Source of the DNA: Tetrahymena thermophila SB210
Taxonomy: Eukaryota; Ciliophora; Oligohymenophorea; Hymenostomatida; Tetrahymenidae
Length of the DNA stretch: 64,000 nucleotides
Assembly (NCBI RefSeq): GCF_000189635.1
Contig: NW_002476151.1
Location: 186,001 to 250,000, forward strand
Direction: 5' to 3'
Shown here: positions 12,010 through 24,311 of the stretch, piece by piece
Position numbering within the stretch: position 1 is the first letter of the stretch
Layout of the letters: each line of letters begins with the position of its first letter
Notes under the pieces: model-generated
Database searches by the model: none
Seen by the model: the letters and a program-made list of their open reading frames with translations, nothing else
What the model was told of the DNA's origin: nothing
Program-made: the position numbers and the translations under genes

Positions 12010-14448
12010 ATGTCAAATAAAAAAGAAGAATTGTAAACAGTTACAATTTTGTATGAAAATTAATATCATTAACTTACTTTAAGCGATGTAATTAGATTGT
12101 TTGCTTCATATATATTTTAAAAATTTTTAAAATAGCTTAGCATTTTAGACGATTATCCATAGGATTTTTAGGATTTAAATAATATTAATAATAGTCTCAA
12201 TTAAGATATTGAATGTAAATATCCAAAGTTTGAAGTTGTAAAATGTTAAGATCATTATGAATTAAGATAGAATCCTTAATAAAATTTGAATATTAGTAAT
12301 CTGAAAAATCAAAATATCATCCATTTTAGCTTTTAATTTAAATAAATTGAAAAAAATGAATTAAAAACTATTATGATATATTATGTAGTTTTATGTTATG
12401 GACAAGGTTTTTTATAGAAAAAAACAATAGATAAACTAAAAGGATACATAGAAAAAATTCAAATTCAAGAAAAAAATAAAAAATAGATTTTATTATACTT
12501 TTGGTAGCATGTTCTTCAATTTTAATTTTAAGAAGATATGGTCTAATATCTTAATAAGATTCCATAAAAAATAAAAAAATATGGTTGCTTATATATGGCT
12601 GATATAATTATCTCAAATGATTAGTTGCAAAAAAGTTAAATAATTTATTAAATTTTTAAAAATCTTTCTTTGGATTTTACCGAATTAAAAGAAAAAACTT
12701 AGAATATAATAGCTGGTGAAATAACCCTTTAACCTATAATTAGTTAAGAAAATGAATCTTTATTAATCATATATATTAAAAATATAACGTAAAGTTTAAC
12801 ATAATTACCTCAAAAATCTGAAACATAGAAAGTTTCATATTAATTACATGATATTAATATTGGCTCAAAATTGTTTTAATACAATGAGGATTGGAAATTT
12901 TCGATACTTTCAAAAATTTTATTTGACTTTTAGTAATAGTATAATTAAGAAAGTAATAAAGGTATTATCAGACACTTCTTTAATAAAATTAGAAATAATT
13001 AAAATACAAAAAAAGATGAAAAGTAATTTATTGAAAACTATCAAAAATTAAAAGATGAAAAAGAATTAGATAAAAAAACTTCAGATTATTTATCATAAAG
13101 TATTTTTGATTACTTGGATTTAAAAGATATACCTACTTTTCAATATATAAATTATAATTAAGCAAAGTAATTAATAGAAGTTATTTAGCATAAATTTAAT
13201 GAATTAAAAGTTAGAGTTAATCTAAGGCTTTTTAAAATCAGTGATCATCAAAATATAAGCAGGGAAAATAATCTGGATATAGTTTTATTTTATACAGAAA
13301 GAAAAATAGTTTTTTAAAAGTTTACAATTTATTGCAGTTAATCTCCTAATAAGTAATAATCGCCATTTAAAAAATTTATAATTTTATTCCTTTTTATTAG
13401 ATAATAGTAATGTGAAAAATAATAAATGGAGGTTTCAACAATTTAGGAAGATGAGGAAGCAAAAGGTAAATAGGAAATTAAAATAATGAAAACAGCATAA
13501 TAGTCTATTTAATAGCCTGATCTTTTAAAATATAAGTAAGATAATTAAACTTATAATACACCTTAAACTAATAAGACTAATAATTCTGTAAATTAAAATT
13601 AATTGTAAGAATGTGTTAGCGAATTTTAAAATGTGGATGAAAACGAAGGATATAATAAATTTGTTAATTAACCACACACACAATAGTTTAATCAAAGCAA
13701 AAATTTAGCTTTTAACACATAAAATAGTATGAACTCAAGCAATTTAACAAGTTTATAACATGATTAGCAATTAGGCACTAATTAATCTGAATCATAAAAA
13801 AAATAAAATTAAAGCTTTGCAAACTTTAGTTATTATACTCCTCCTTCTATAACACAATAATTTAATCAGAACACAAATATAGAAATTAACACATAAAATG
13901 GTATGAGCTTAAGCAATTTAAGAAGTTAATCTTTTTAACATAATTAACAATTAGGCATTAATTAATCTGAATTATAAAAAAATTAAAATTAAAGTTTTTC
14001 AAGCACAATTTAAATTACTCCTCTTTCTTAAACACAATAATTTAATCAGAACAAAAATATAGATCTTAACACATAAAATGGTATGAGCTCAAGCAATTTA
14101 AAAAGTTAATCTTTTTAACATAATTAGTAATTAGACACTAATTAATCTGAATTATAAAAAAATTAAAATTAAAATTTTGCAAGCACAATTTATAAAACTC
14201 CTCCGTCTAAAAATTAATAGAGTGATAGCTAAATCAGAACAAATTAAAAATAAAGTGGCTTGTAAGATAATAAAAAAGAAACAAGTTCTTTATCTTATTA
14301 AATGGATTAATAAATTGAAGATAAGCTTAAGTAATGTAAAGTAATTTAAATATGCTAAAGCTGTAACAAAAATGAAAGATAAATTTTTATAACAAAAGAT
14401 ATATTATGTAATACTTGTTTTTAACGTAAGGCAAGTAAATACTTATGA
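12010..14448 (+). CDS. Gln/Asn-rich protein with 60-residue repeats and C-terminal CxxC pair
   Basis: A single uninterrupted frame of 812 residues under the ciliate code, unrecognised as a family. Residues 1 to about 500 are a charged, probably helical region starting MSNKKEELQTVTILYENQ. From about residue 555 a 60-residue (180-bp) unit is repeated three times (13676, 13852 and 14032 onward), each carrying QFNQ, NTQN, SNL, QHNQQL and NQSE motifs. The C-terminus holds CQSC and CNTC, 18 residues apart. That spacing suits a small zinc ribbon or knuckle and is preceded by another Cys (QCKVIQ). No membrane segment or signal peptide is visible. The repeats are rich in reassigned TAA codons and probably grew by unequal exchange. 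A nucleic-acid or protein-interaction role is only a guess. Confidence 0.8.
13676..14212 (+). repeat. Three coding tandem repeats of about 180 bp
   Basis: Units begin near 13676, 13852 and 14032, at CACAATA(G/A)TTTAATCA. Units 2 and 3 are closest to each other. The period of 60 codons keeps the frame open. Confidence 0.85.
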
Positions 14449-14954
14449 GTTGTATTTTATTTTTGAATATTTATCAGTATTATTCTTATAAATGTTAACA
14501 ATATTTTTATATTAAATTAGATTTTAACGATAAAACATCAAAATTTTTTTAATTGAATTAAATTTTAAACTAAATTTATTAATAAAATACTTCGATTAAT
14601 GATTAATTTATCAAATATTAGGTTAATCTAAACATTTTTGAGAGCAATTAACAAAATTAAAAGAAAATATATAGCATTTATTTCTATTATTGATTGATTG
14701 GTAACCATATCATGAAATATTATTAAATTTAAAATTATTATTGATAACTTGTTAATGATATGAAATTAATAAGATAACATATTCTTTAAAGATTGTATAG
14801 CCAATAAGATTTTTTTTGAAAATTTGTAAAAATAGTTAACAAATTTTTATTCAATAATAATAATACTTTAAAAAATTACTTAATAATTTTATATTAAAGT
14901 GTTCAAGTTAGCCCAACATTTTTTACATTATTTCAAAGCAATAAGATTCACAGA
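14449..14954. other. Intergenic spacer
   Basis: Spacer between two same-strand genes. AT-rich, and no gene seen. Confidence 0.5.
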
Positions 14955-17900
14955 ATGAGCTGTTTAACTGAAGATTAAAAAAGGGATTAAATGAATCAGA
15001 TTATTGCAGAGAGAGCATATTAAGCAATTAAAGAAATAACTCCACAAGTACATTTTTAAATAATAACTTAATGCTAATTAAATTATAGGAGTGCACAAAG
15101 TTATTTATTTTAAATTAAATGTTAAAAAATAAGATGGAATAGGATATTAGAAATGAAATTAGAATGAGATATGAATAAGAGTTGCTAGAATATAAAATTG
15201 CCATGGAAGAAAAAATAAAGCAAAACTGTTAAAAGGAGATTGAAGAAAGAGTTGAGTTAATGCACAAATAGACTATTGAAGAGTTTAAAAGAAGGAAAAA
15301 GAATATAGAAATGAAAGAAAGAGAGTTGCAAAATCATAAATAAAAATTATAAATGCTATTTGAACCTGAAATACAAGCAAGAGAAGAATAGAACTTTAAA
15401 GTTGAAAAAGAAAGAATAATGACAGAGTTATTATAGAATATAGACAAGAATCAATTGGTAAATGAAGTTGAAACAGAATTAAAAAAGGATATCATTAAAG
15501 AGCTGAATGTTGAAAAAGAAAGTGAGCTTAAAAGAAAAGAAACAATAATGAGATTAAACTATAAAAAAAAGTATGAAAATGAGAGAGCTCATTTAGAAGA
15601 ATAGATGAAATATAATTATGATAATGAGTTATAAAAGGAACTTGAAAGTATTTAGCTTTAACGATAAATGATTTAGTCTTAAACTCAAGACAAGCATAAT
15701 AGAATTCAAAATCTTTAAAATGAAAAAAAATAATAATAATTAATGATATAAAAATCAAAGGAAAAATTTTAGCAAATGATCCTTGATTTAGAGAAGGAGT
15801 TACTTGATTTAAATAAATTTAGGGAATAAGTTTAGTAAGAGTACGCTGCTTAAGCTCCTTCATCTACATTTAGAAGAGGTAATTCTAGTAGGCACACTTC
15901 TCCCTAGCAAACAAGTAAAATTGTCATGTCTGTGAATTAACCTCCTTTAACTTCTACTTCATCTTAGCAGTAACAAATAGCTTCAAGTTTCCCAAATTAA
16001 ACATCTCCCTCTGTAAAGAAATTTTATTCCACTCACAATCATTAAATAATTTAATATATTTAGATGCCAGCAACAAGCACCAAAAAAAGATAAAGCATAC
16101 AATTTTAATAAGACCATGAGCATTAAAACCCATCTTCAAGAAAGGCCTCTCCGAATAATAGACTATAAAACGGATATACAACCTCTTAATCAAGTATAAA
16201 TTAAATTAAGTCTAAAGAAGAAGTAAGCTCATAACAAGCTTAGAATTATTTAAGTGAATAATAAAATACTGTCGTAGAAGACTATCAATTTGCATAAGTA
16301 ACTAAATATAAATATTTATTTTATTTAGATACTTAATAAAAAAGAATCAATTTATAACAATTATCTATCATATAGCCTCATTAAAAATTGGATACTTTTA
16401 ATCCTTCTGAGACTTAATTACATACAGAAGGAGATTTAAGAGACAGATATAAAATAAGTCAAGATTCTATTCTAAATACAGAACCTAATGGTAAATTTAA
16501 TAATAGGAAAGGAGTTTTTAGTTAAAATCAATATTAGAATAATAGAAAGCTAAAGATATTAAGGAAAGAGTTACTAACCTGTTAGGAGAAATACAATAAA
16601 ACTATAACACAGACCTAAAAGAAGATATTTAAAATTTTATTATGCAAGCAGAAAAAAATACATCAAGTAAAATAAAAGTTTTGAAAGCAAAAATTTTTAA
16701 ATAGATTCCAAATTTATATTGAAAATAGTTCAAAAAAAATTTCAAAGCCTTCCAACATATGTCAATAATCAGAATTTTGAAAACCGAAAATCATTTGAGG
16801 AGTAACAACAACAATCAAATTAAGAAATATAACTAGTACAATAGAGTGAGACAATATAATATAAGCCATGTAATTATTTTATTTAAATAATGATTTCATA
16901 AATATTTATATTATTTATAAATACAATTTTATTTCAATTAGCTTTTCATTTGTTAAGAAAAGACTCCAGTGAAACTGAAAACTCTCAGAATTCACATAAT
17001 CAATAGAGTTAAGAGTAAATACATAAAGAATAACCAACTATTAGCTAAGACACATTTAGAAATCTTAAACATTAGTATGACTAGATTAAAAAATTGAATG
17101 AATAGTAATAGCAATAAATATAAGGCTTACCTACATTTAAAACGGAGCCTAATTCGTTAAGGTGTAATACAGTGGGAAATAATTTAGATCACTACTATGG
17201 AAGCGATTAAAAATTTAATTAATATTAATATGAAACAGATTTCAATAAGAGAGGAAGTTAGCATAATTAAAATTATAAAGAATCTATGTCTGGCGAAGAT
17301 GAATACAATTAAAATAATATACATATCAATAGGAATTAGTAAATGATCACTAATCCTTCTAATGGATGGTATACCTCTCAAGAAAATGAATACTAAACTG
17401 AAGAAGATTAACATGAGGATAGCATACTTAACTCAAGTTCTAGTACTGTTTAGCTTTAGAAGGAATTAAGAAATCCAGAAAGAGTGAGACCAAAAGAAAT
17501 ACAAACTGAAGAAGAAATGATTAACTATATTTTATAAGAAAAGTCCTTCCCAAATAAAAAGTAGTATTACCTTTTATGGAAAATTAGATCTAAAGATTCC
17601 GAAGAAGACAAAGCAATCAAAAATATAAAGCTAACTATAGATTGCATACTTGAAGAGGAAAAAGAGTATGAACCAATATATGAGTAGAAAGTTAAGTAAT
17701 TTGAAAAAGAAATTGATTCAAATGTAAAAAGATTTTCAGAAGAATCATGGACAGAAGATGATTAATATTAAAAAGGAAGCTTAATAAAAGAAAAATTTGG
17801 CAAATTAAAGTATTTTTGGAAGCTTTGTGACACATCATTTAAAGAAAGGATATAAATTATATCAAAATTTACTTCTTTGTTGTAATTATTAGTTTTTATG

Positions 17901-18402
17901 AATTATATTTTAAGTAGAATTTATTTCTAAAACAATAAAAATTATAAATTAGCTGCATGATGAATAAGCTAGAAAAAGAAATAGAAGATTAGGTAGATAT
18001 TATGGACATTGTACGAAATAATCCAATTATTGTAAAAATTGGCTAGCAGTTGAGAGAAAGACAAAAAATAAGAGAGAAAATGATTAATGAATTTTGTTTG
18101 ATTAATTATAAGAATCACAAGGAGGATTTAAAAATGGTTTAAGAATAAATAAACATGCTAAATAATGAATATTAACAATCGGATAAAAAGGGTAAAAAAA
18201 CAACACATGCTAGACTTTCAAGAAATAAAAACAATCCAAAGCAGCTTTTTTGGAGAAATATTAAAATTTCAGATGTAAATAATTTGTTAAAAATACTTAT
18301 TAAGCTATTTAAAATAAATATTAGATATTAAAAATTGATAAGTGGGAAGAATTAAAATTGTAATAGTGCCTAATTAAATTAAAACTACAAGGATTCAAAT
18401 GA
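14955..18402 (+). CDS. Large coiled-coil protein, seven exons
   Basis: I do not recognise the family. Exons 14955-15047, 15089-16490, 16538-16666, 16705-16869, 16942-17881, 17953-18274 and 18325-18402 join in phase to 1042 residues. Residues from about 35 to 320 are a near-continuous Glu/Lys/Gln-rich coiled coil (MEQDIRNEIRMRYEQELLEY to LEKELLDLNKFREQ). A Ser/Gln/Pro-rich linker follows, then shorter helices and a more ordered C-terminal third (for example KQYYLLWKIRSKDSEEDKAI) ending KLKLQGFK. No signal peptide or transmembrane segment is visible. The organisation suits a cytoskeletal or basal-body protein; this is inference from composition only. Several introns are very short (41, 47, 38, 72, 71 and 50 bp). 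The first three are needed to keep the frame, but their exact ends need transcript support. Confidence 0.78.
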
Positions 18403-18739
18403 ACTTATTTATTTATTTATACATTAAATAAACTCTTTATATTATTAATTAATTTTTAAATTTCACTCATTTATGTAAATAATTATCTTTCATATTAATT
18501 AAATTTCTATTCAAAAACTATCAAAAAAATTTTAATTCATAAAAATTTTTTTTTTTAATGTTTAGACAGAACTTTATAATAGAATGTTAGATTAAATTAA
18601 TTCTAAAATATGTTAAATTTTCCCTAAAACAAAAAATTTAATTGAATAAAAAATAACAAACAGTTGAGCAATTAATTAATCGAATTATAATAAAATAAAA
18701 CATTTATTTTAATTAATTTATTTAATTTATTCTTTATGA
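18403..18739. other. Convergent intergenic spacer
   Basis: About 340 bases of A/T runs between two converging genes; nothing else seen. Confidence 0.5.
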
Positions 18740-20929
18740 TCAATTTTTCACAGTTTTTTATAACTTCATGTTTTCTTAGCGAATTTCTTCTATGTCTTAT
18801 TTGAGTTTATCAAAGCTTTGGTCATAATGCTTAGTAGCTAATAAAACAGTTTTTGCCTCAATAGAACGGGACTCAATCATTTTATTTCCAACTTCCCTCA
18901 AGTTATTGACAGTTTAGTCAAAGATAGTGCGATATTCTTGATAAATCTTAAAAATCTATTTACTTAAAGACTCATTTTTCTTAGCATCAGTATTGTATAT
19001 TGCTTCTAATTCGTTCATGTGTCTTTCTAAAGTACCTTGGTAATACTAAATAGATTCTTCTACAGATTTAACATCTTGAATAATTTTTTAGATATCTCCT
19101 CTTTGTTTGTCATAGTTTTTCTTGATTTCCATAATTTTCTTAATATATTCTTAACGATTACCTCCTTATGGCATTCTCTTGTAATCTTCAACAAGCTATA
19201 CTTTTTTTTCATAAGCCATTTAAAGGTCTTGTATAACTTGTTGCAATTCAGTATCGATTCTTTTTATTTTATCTTTTATAAGTTCTCTTTTCTCTTTTTT
19301 CTTGGTAAGCTGTTTTTTTATTTGAAAAATAATAAGAATAAAAAAGTTAACTGTAAATAAATTAAAATACTTCATCTTTAAGCTCTTCTAGCTTTTTAAT
19401 ATCAGTTTCTTAATATTCCTTCCATTCTATTTCTATTTACTGAATGTCTTGCTCTAGTTCTTTTATCTCTTTCTTTAGTTCAGAGCTTCCACCTTTGGTT
19501 TCTAATTCTTTAATAAGCATTTCCATATTTTCTATATCTTTCTTAGTTTGCTTGTTTTATTCCTTTAAAACTTCTGCTTCTTCTGTTTTTTATTAAATAT
19601 TAGTTTCCATTTTTTCTCTTTCCTTTGCGTACTTCTACTTTTTACTTTAAAGATATTTAGTGTTTCCAAATTGATAATTAAAATAAAACAAAAATATTCT
19701 AATATTAAAAAAATTTTTTGTATTATTAATATAATTTCGATTTACTTTTATAATTCTTCATATTTTTAAGATAGAGTGCTTATTTCCTTTGAATTGTTTG
19801 TTTTGAGTTCATCAATATTTATACCAATATTTAAGTTAGATTTTCCTAAAGATAATCTAGAGTTATTTGCTGCACTGGTCATAGGTTTGGAGGCTTAAGT
19901 TGTGCTTGAATTGTTATTAGCACTGTTTAATAAAGAATTGCTGCTATTTAACAAAGCATTACTACTATTCAATGTTTCTGCATTACTTTTATTTAAAGAC
20001 CTTTCGTTTTTCTCGTCATTTTGTGGATCAAGAACTGGGTTATGTACAGTTTATTCCTCTTAGAATTGCATTTCAAGGTTAAAAATTGTTTGCTTTTCTT
20101 CATTTAGTTGTTATTTGACTTCCTCTTCTGTTTATTGAGGTTACTCTGTAAATTATTCAGCAATACGATTAACTTTCTTTTTGGATGCTTTAGTCACTTC
20201 AGTGGCAACCTATTTTTTAATTTCTTCGATTTGTAATTAATGTCTCTATTCAGATATTTTTTAGACATCTGCATATACTTCCATTTCATCAATCTAAGCT
20301 TTCAAAGCCCTGTTCTCTATTATTTTTGCTAAGGAGGCATAGAGGTTTTGCTTCATTTTCCCATTTATTATGTCAATTATTAACTTGTTGCTCAAAGAAT
20401 TGCTATCAAGAACTAATTCATTGTCATACATTCTAAACTAATTAAATTTATTATTTCCTAATGCAGGATGTATCCATTCTTCATTGACCCAATTTTTTAG
20501 AATTTCTTTACGACGCTACTCTTGCAAATATCTAATTTTATCTTCATAGCTGTCAAATGCCTAAGCTCCCCCACGCTAACTAATGTTTAATCTTGGATTA
20601 TCACCTTCTTCATGCATAGAAATTTTTTGAAGAATTGCAACTACAATTTTTCTAAGATCATCCTTGGAAGGTGAAAGAAGAGAATTAATATCTATACGAA
20701 GATTGCAAAGGTTTTTCAATTCTTCAGATATTTGTGTTGATTAACGGAATTTTTGTTATCCTTTCATAGAATTAATGGTCACTTTTGATCCCATAAATTC
20801 TAAAAACTGAAAGCATATTGATCTAAGAATATCTCCATCAACATCAAACAAAGAAGTGATCTTCTTATTTCCTAAATTAAATCCAAATTGTTATAAACTT
20901 GCAAACAAAAGTTAATCTGTGTCCTCCAT
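18740..20929 (-). CDS. CCDC22: CCDC22 homologue (Commander/CCC complex subunit)
   Basis: CCDC22 is a core subunit of the CCC part of the Commander complex, which works with Retriever in endosome-to-surface recycling. The N-terminus (MEDTDQLLFASLQQFG, then NLRIDINSLLSPSKDDLRKI) matches the NN-CH domain of CCDC22. The C-terminal half is a long coiled coil with the family block RMPQGGNRQEYIKKIMEIKK, then SVEESIQYYQGTLERH and YRTIFDQTVNNLREVG, collinear with human CCDC22. Between them lies a low-complexity Asn/Ser stretch (NSSNALLNSSN). Length is 675 residues, near the animal protein (about 627). Introns at 19645-19745 and 19310-19370 are in phase (2 and 0). The usual partner CCDC93 is not in this window. 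Recognised by sequence pattern, with high confidence. Confidence 0.9.
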
Positions 20930-21765
20930 GTTTTTAAAATATTCAAATCTATTATTTTATTTTTAAGTTTATCCTATTTAACTCTTCTTAAATGATATAC
21001 AATAAATCTTTTATTAATAATTTTTTGATTAACCTTTTTTAATGTAAATAAGATATTATCATAAATTAATCTTAATATTTAATGCATTTTTGAGAATTCC
21101 ACATATATTTATTTTTTATATTATTATCAGAAAATTAATTTAATAATTAAGGATAAAAAGCAACAAATATTTCTAATTATTAAACTAATATTATCATAAT
21201 TTATAAAAAAAAACATTTTTTTATTGGATATAAATATTCTTCACAAATAATTTAAGTTTCCTGAATACTTTTTTTCTTAATAACTTGGCTAATTAACATT
21301 ATTATTATTTTCTTTTTTAATTTAATTATAAAATAAATTAATTTTTTGAATGAATGAATAAATAAATAGTATTCAAAATATAATATGATAAAAAATTATT
21401 TTCTTTTATTTATTTTAAAAAATTACCTTAATATGAAAGGGTGTTAGTATATGTAGACTACTTGCATTAATTTATGTAAACATAATTATTTTATAAATAG
21501 TTTTTATTAGTTTGAACAATGCTTATTAGATAAATAAAAAAATATCCATTATTTATTTTTAATTAAAAAAATTGCATGAGTTTATATAGATTCAATTAAA
21601 AATATATGTAATTAATTATATAGTATGTTTACAATTTTTTAATATAATATTGTTGATCAATTATTTTTTTTATAAAAATAAATGCAAATTTTAATTAAAA
21701 TATACTAATCTAATAAAAATGTAACAAATACTTGCTTGTTTATATCATTTATTTTAATTATATTA
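20930..21765. other. Intergenic spacer
   Basis: Upstream of CCDC22 and downstream of the next minus-strand gene. AT-rich, no feature seen. Confidence 0.5.
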
Positions 21766-22839
21766 TCATTTTAGAAAATGTTCAGGATATTGCTAAAGTA
21801 AACAACCAAATCTTTACAAAATATTGGTTATATATGATATTCTTGATGTATATAATATTGTTGGTATGAAGCTTGTTATAATACCTATCAAACTTAGGCT
21901 TAAAAGAGTTTTTTATCTACCACTGTCAGTATTTTTAACAGATATAATGGTTGCAAGAAAAAAGATAACAAGATGCCCTATTATTTGAAGGAATCCAAAG
22001 CACTAAACCAATTTAAATCCTGAAAGATTGCAGTTAATAAGACAAGATAGTATTTGTCTTAATCCTAACAAATGAATTACGGTGGTCACTATAAAAATAG
22101 CTAAAAATCTATTGAAATCAGAACCTTTACCATTTTTAACTAAATAAACGAAAATGAGAGCGTAAAAAGTACAAAATAGTACTAAAGCTAATATATAATG
22201 AAACAAGATTCTTTTAGTATTTCTTAATAAACTCTAGTGTAATGTCTTACAGCATTAAACTACTTAACCGTTTTCTATTTAATCTTTTGTGTACATAGTA
22301 TTTTTATGAACGAGAATTTGTGTTATATTATTTTCAACAAAATTACTTGATAAAAGATTAGTTTTTTATTCATAAGTTATTCCTGTGAAATCTAGCTACA
22401 TAGATTGTTGTATTTATTTCATACAGGCTAGAAGTAATTTCCCTTGGTAGTCTTCATACGCCTAATCGAAAGAATTATTATCATCATAGCCATATCTATA
22501 ATTAGGAGGAGGTTTAGGTAAATTTACAGGAAATCCTCCATCTACTCTATAGTTACAAAAAATCTCAGAAGCATTAGCTATATACCCAAAAAGAAAGTCT
22601 ATTTAGCCTTCTTACTCGTTTCCATTAAATCTCGCTTCTACATCAATAGGGAAGATTTAATTTCCAGATTTCTTTACAACCTAAGCTACATACTAACTAT
22701 TGTTATTTCTCTAATAATTCATTTACTGTTAAGGATAGTATACTTACTAAAAGTTAAAAATTTGTTAGTGAGTTTAAATAGGTTGATGTATTTCTTAATT
22801 GTAAATGATATTCTACTGTTCAGGATTGAAATTATTCAT
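21766..22839 (-). CDS. Membrane protein with Gln-rich N-terminus, about four TM segments
   Basis: An intronless frame of 357 residues that I do not recognise. Residues 1 to about 60 are Gln/Asn-rich (MNNFNPEQQNIIYNQEI). A soluble region follows with a Pro/Tyr/Gly patch (LPKPPPNYRYGYDDNN). From about residue 215 there are four hydrophobic stretches, starting ILFHYILALVLFCTFYALIF, then FLAIFIVTTVIHLLGLRQIL, a segment with GHLVIFFLATIISV, and a last one with LSLIGIITSFIPTILYTS. No cleavable signal peptide, so the N-terminal half is probably cytosolic. The start is the first ATG of the open frame. Function unknown. Confidence 0.75.
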
Positions 22840-24311
22840 TTTCAATTATAAAATAGCTAATTTAAGTTTTTTGTTTTATTATTAAAATTACTAATTATTA
22901 TGATGGTTTTTTTTTAGGTATTTAAATCTTGTGCCAAAGTGTAATTTTTAATAAAATTTAAACTGAATTCAGTTTTATATAGAAAAGTACTAATTCGACC
23001 TAATTAGATAATTATAATACGAGCTTTTGAAAAATATCCTTTTGGAACCACCAATTATAATCTTTTTAAATTAAACCATTAACAAATAAAAAAAACATTC
23101 AGCAATTTCACTAATAATTGCAATTTTGTAAATTGATATAAATAGATATTTATTTACACTAAAAACCTTCTTCCTTATATTTTAATATAAGCAATCCTAT
23201 CAAAACCTAATTTATTCTTTTAATATTAAGATAGAAAAAAATATGAATAAAAAGATAATTTAAAAAATAACTTTAGAAGAACTTTTTAATATAAAAATTA
23301 TAATAAAATTATTATTAATTTAAAAAAATTTTGAAATTTTACTCAGAAAATAATATTTAGTTGAAACCATTTTTACTTAAAATCAAGGTTGTTATTTTAG
23401 AAATCAAAGTATATCTATTTATATAGTTATCTAATTATCTATCTACTTTTACATTTATCAATCAATCTATTTTATCTTATCTAAAATAGACATTTCAAAA
23501 TTAAATTTTTTTATAGAAAAATACAGAAATGAAACAAAATTGATGATTTCAGAATTACAATATTTTTAATAAACTACTTAATTAAATATAATAAAAACTA
23601 TTTTCTATGATTTTATGCAATATAAAATTAATATTCCAAATATTCTTGATTACTTTCATAAATACAAATATAAAAAAGGCATTTTATTTTATTTCTTGCA
23701 TTTGAATATTTCTTCTTTATTTTACATCAAAATGTGATCATCAAATTTATAATCATCAATATATTACGGTATTTTTAATCATAAATATATAATGGTATTT
23801 TTAATCATAAACATATTATGGTATTTTTAATAATAATCAAATTTATTCCAATCAAATATTTAAAAAATAGAAAATTTGTAATTAGCTATTTATGAACTTG
23901 GGTAAACAATTTATTTAATTGTTTAGTTAAATTATTTACAATTCTTTTGTTAACTATTAATAAAAATAAAATTAAGAAATTTTTATTTTAGCAGATAACT
24001 TCTTGTAAAAATGAAATAAAAGATTTATTAATAGAAAATGAAAAAAATTTTTGTTTTCAGCAAAATTTTATTAAATTAAACGCTTTAAAGTAGCAAAAAC
24101 ACACAATATACTATTTACTATAAAGAGTTTTACCATTAAGTAATATATTACTTCATAAATTTGTTTGTTTGAATACTTAAACAAATATATGAAAATTAAT
24201 TAGTAATTTTAGCTTTAATTTCAATATTGTTATTGTTAAGTAAAAATAATAGTTTAATAAGATTTTTTTAAAAAGTCAAGTATTTATTATTTATTTATTT
24301 TTAGATTTTGC
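22840..24311. other. Intergenic spacer with a small tandem repeat
   Basis: About 1.5 kb between two minus-strand genes. The only structure I see is the 26-bp tandem repeat at 23761-23838. No gene or structural RNA recognised. Confidence 0.5.
23761..23838. repeat. 26-bp tandem repeat, three units
   Basis: Three consecutive units of the form ATATTA(C/T)GGTATTTTTAAT plus CATAAA, differing at one to four positions each. Confidence 0.85.

Noticed and set aside
16290-16320. Possible 31-bp intron (GTAACTAAAT...TTTAG) in the coiled-coil gene
   Set aside because: Removing it shifts into a frame with unnatural composition; the unspliced frame continues sensibly to the next supported intron.
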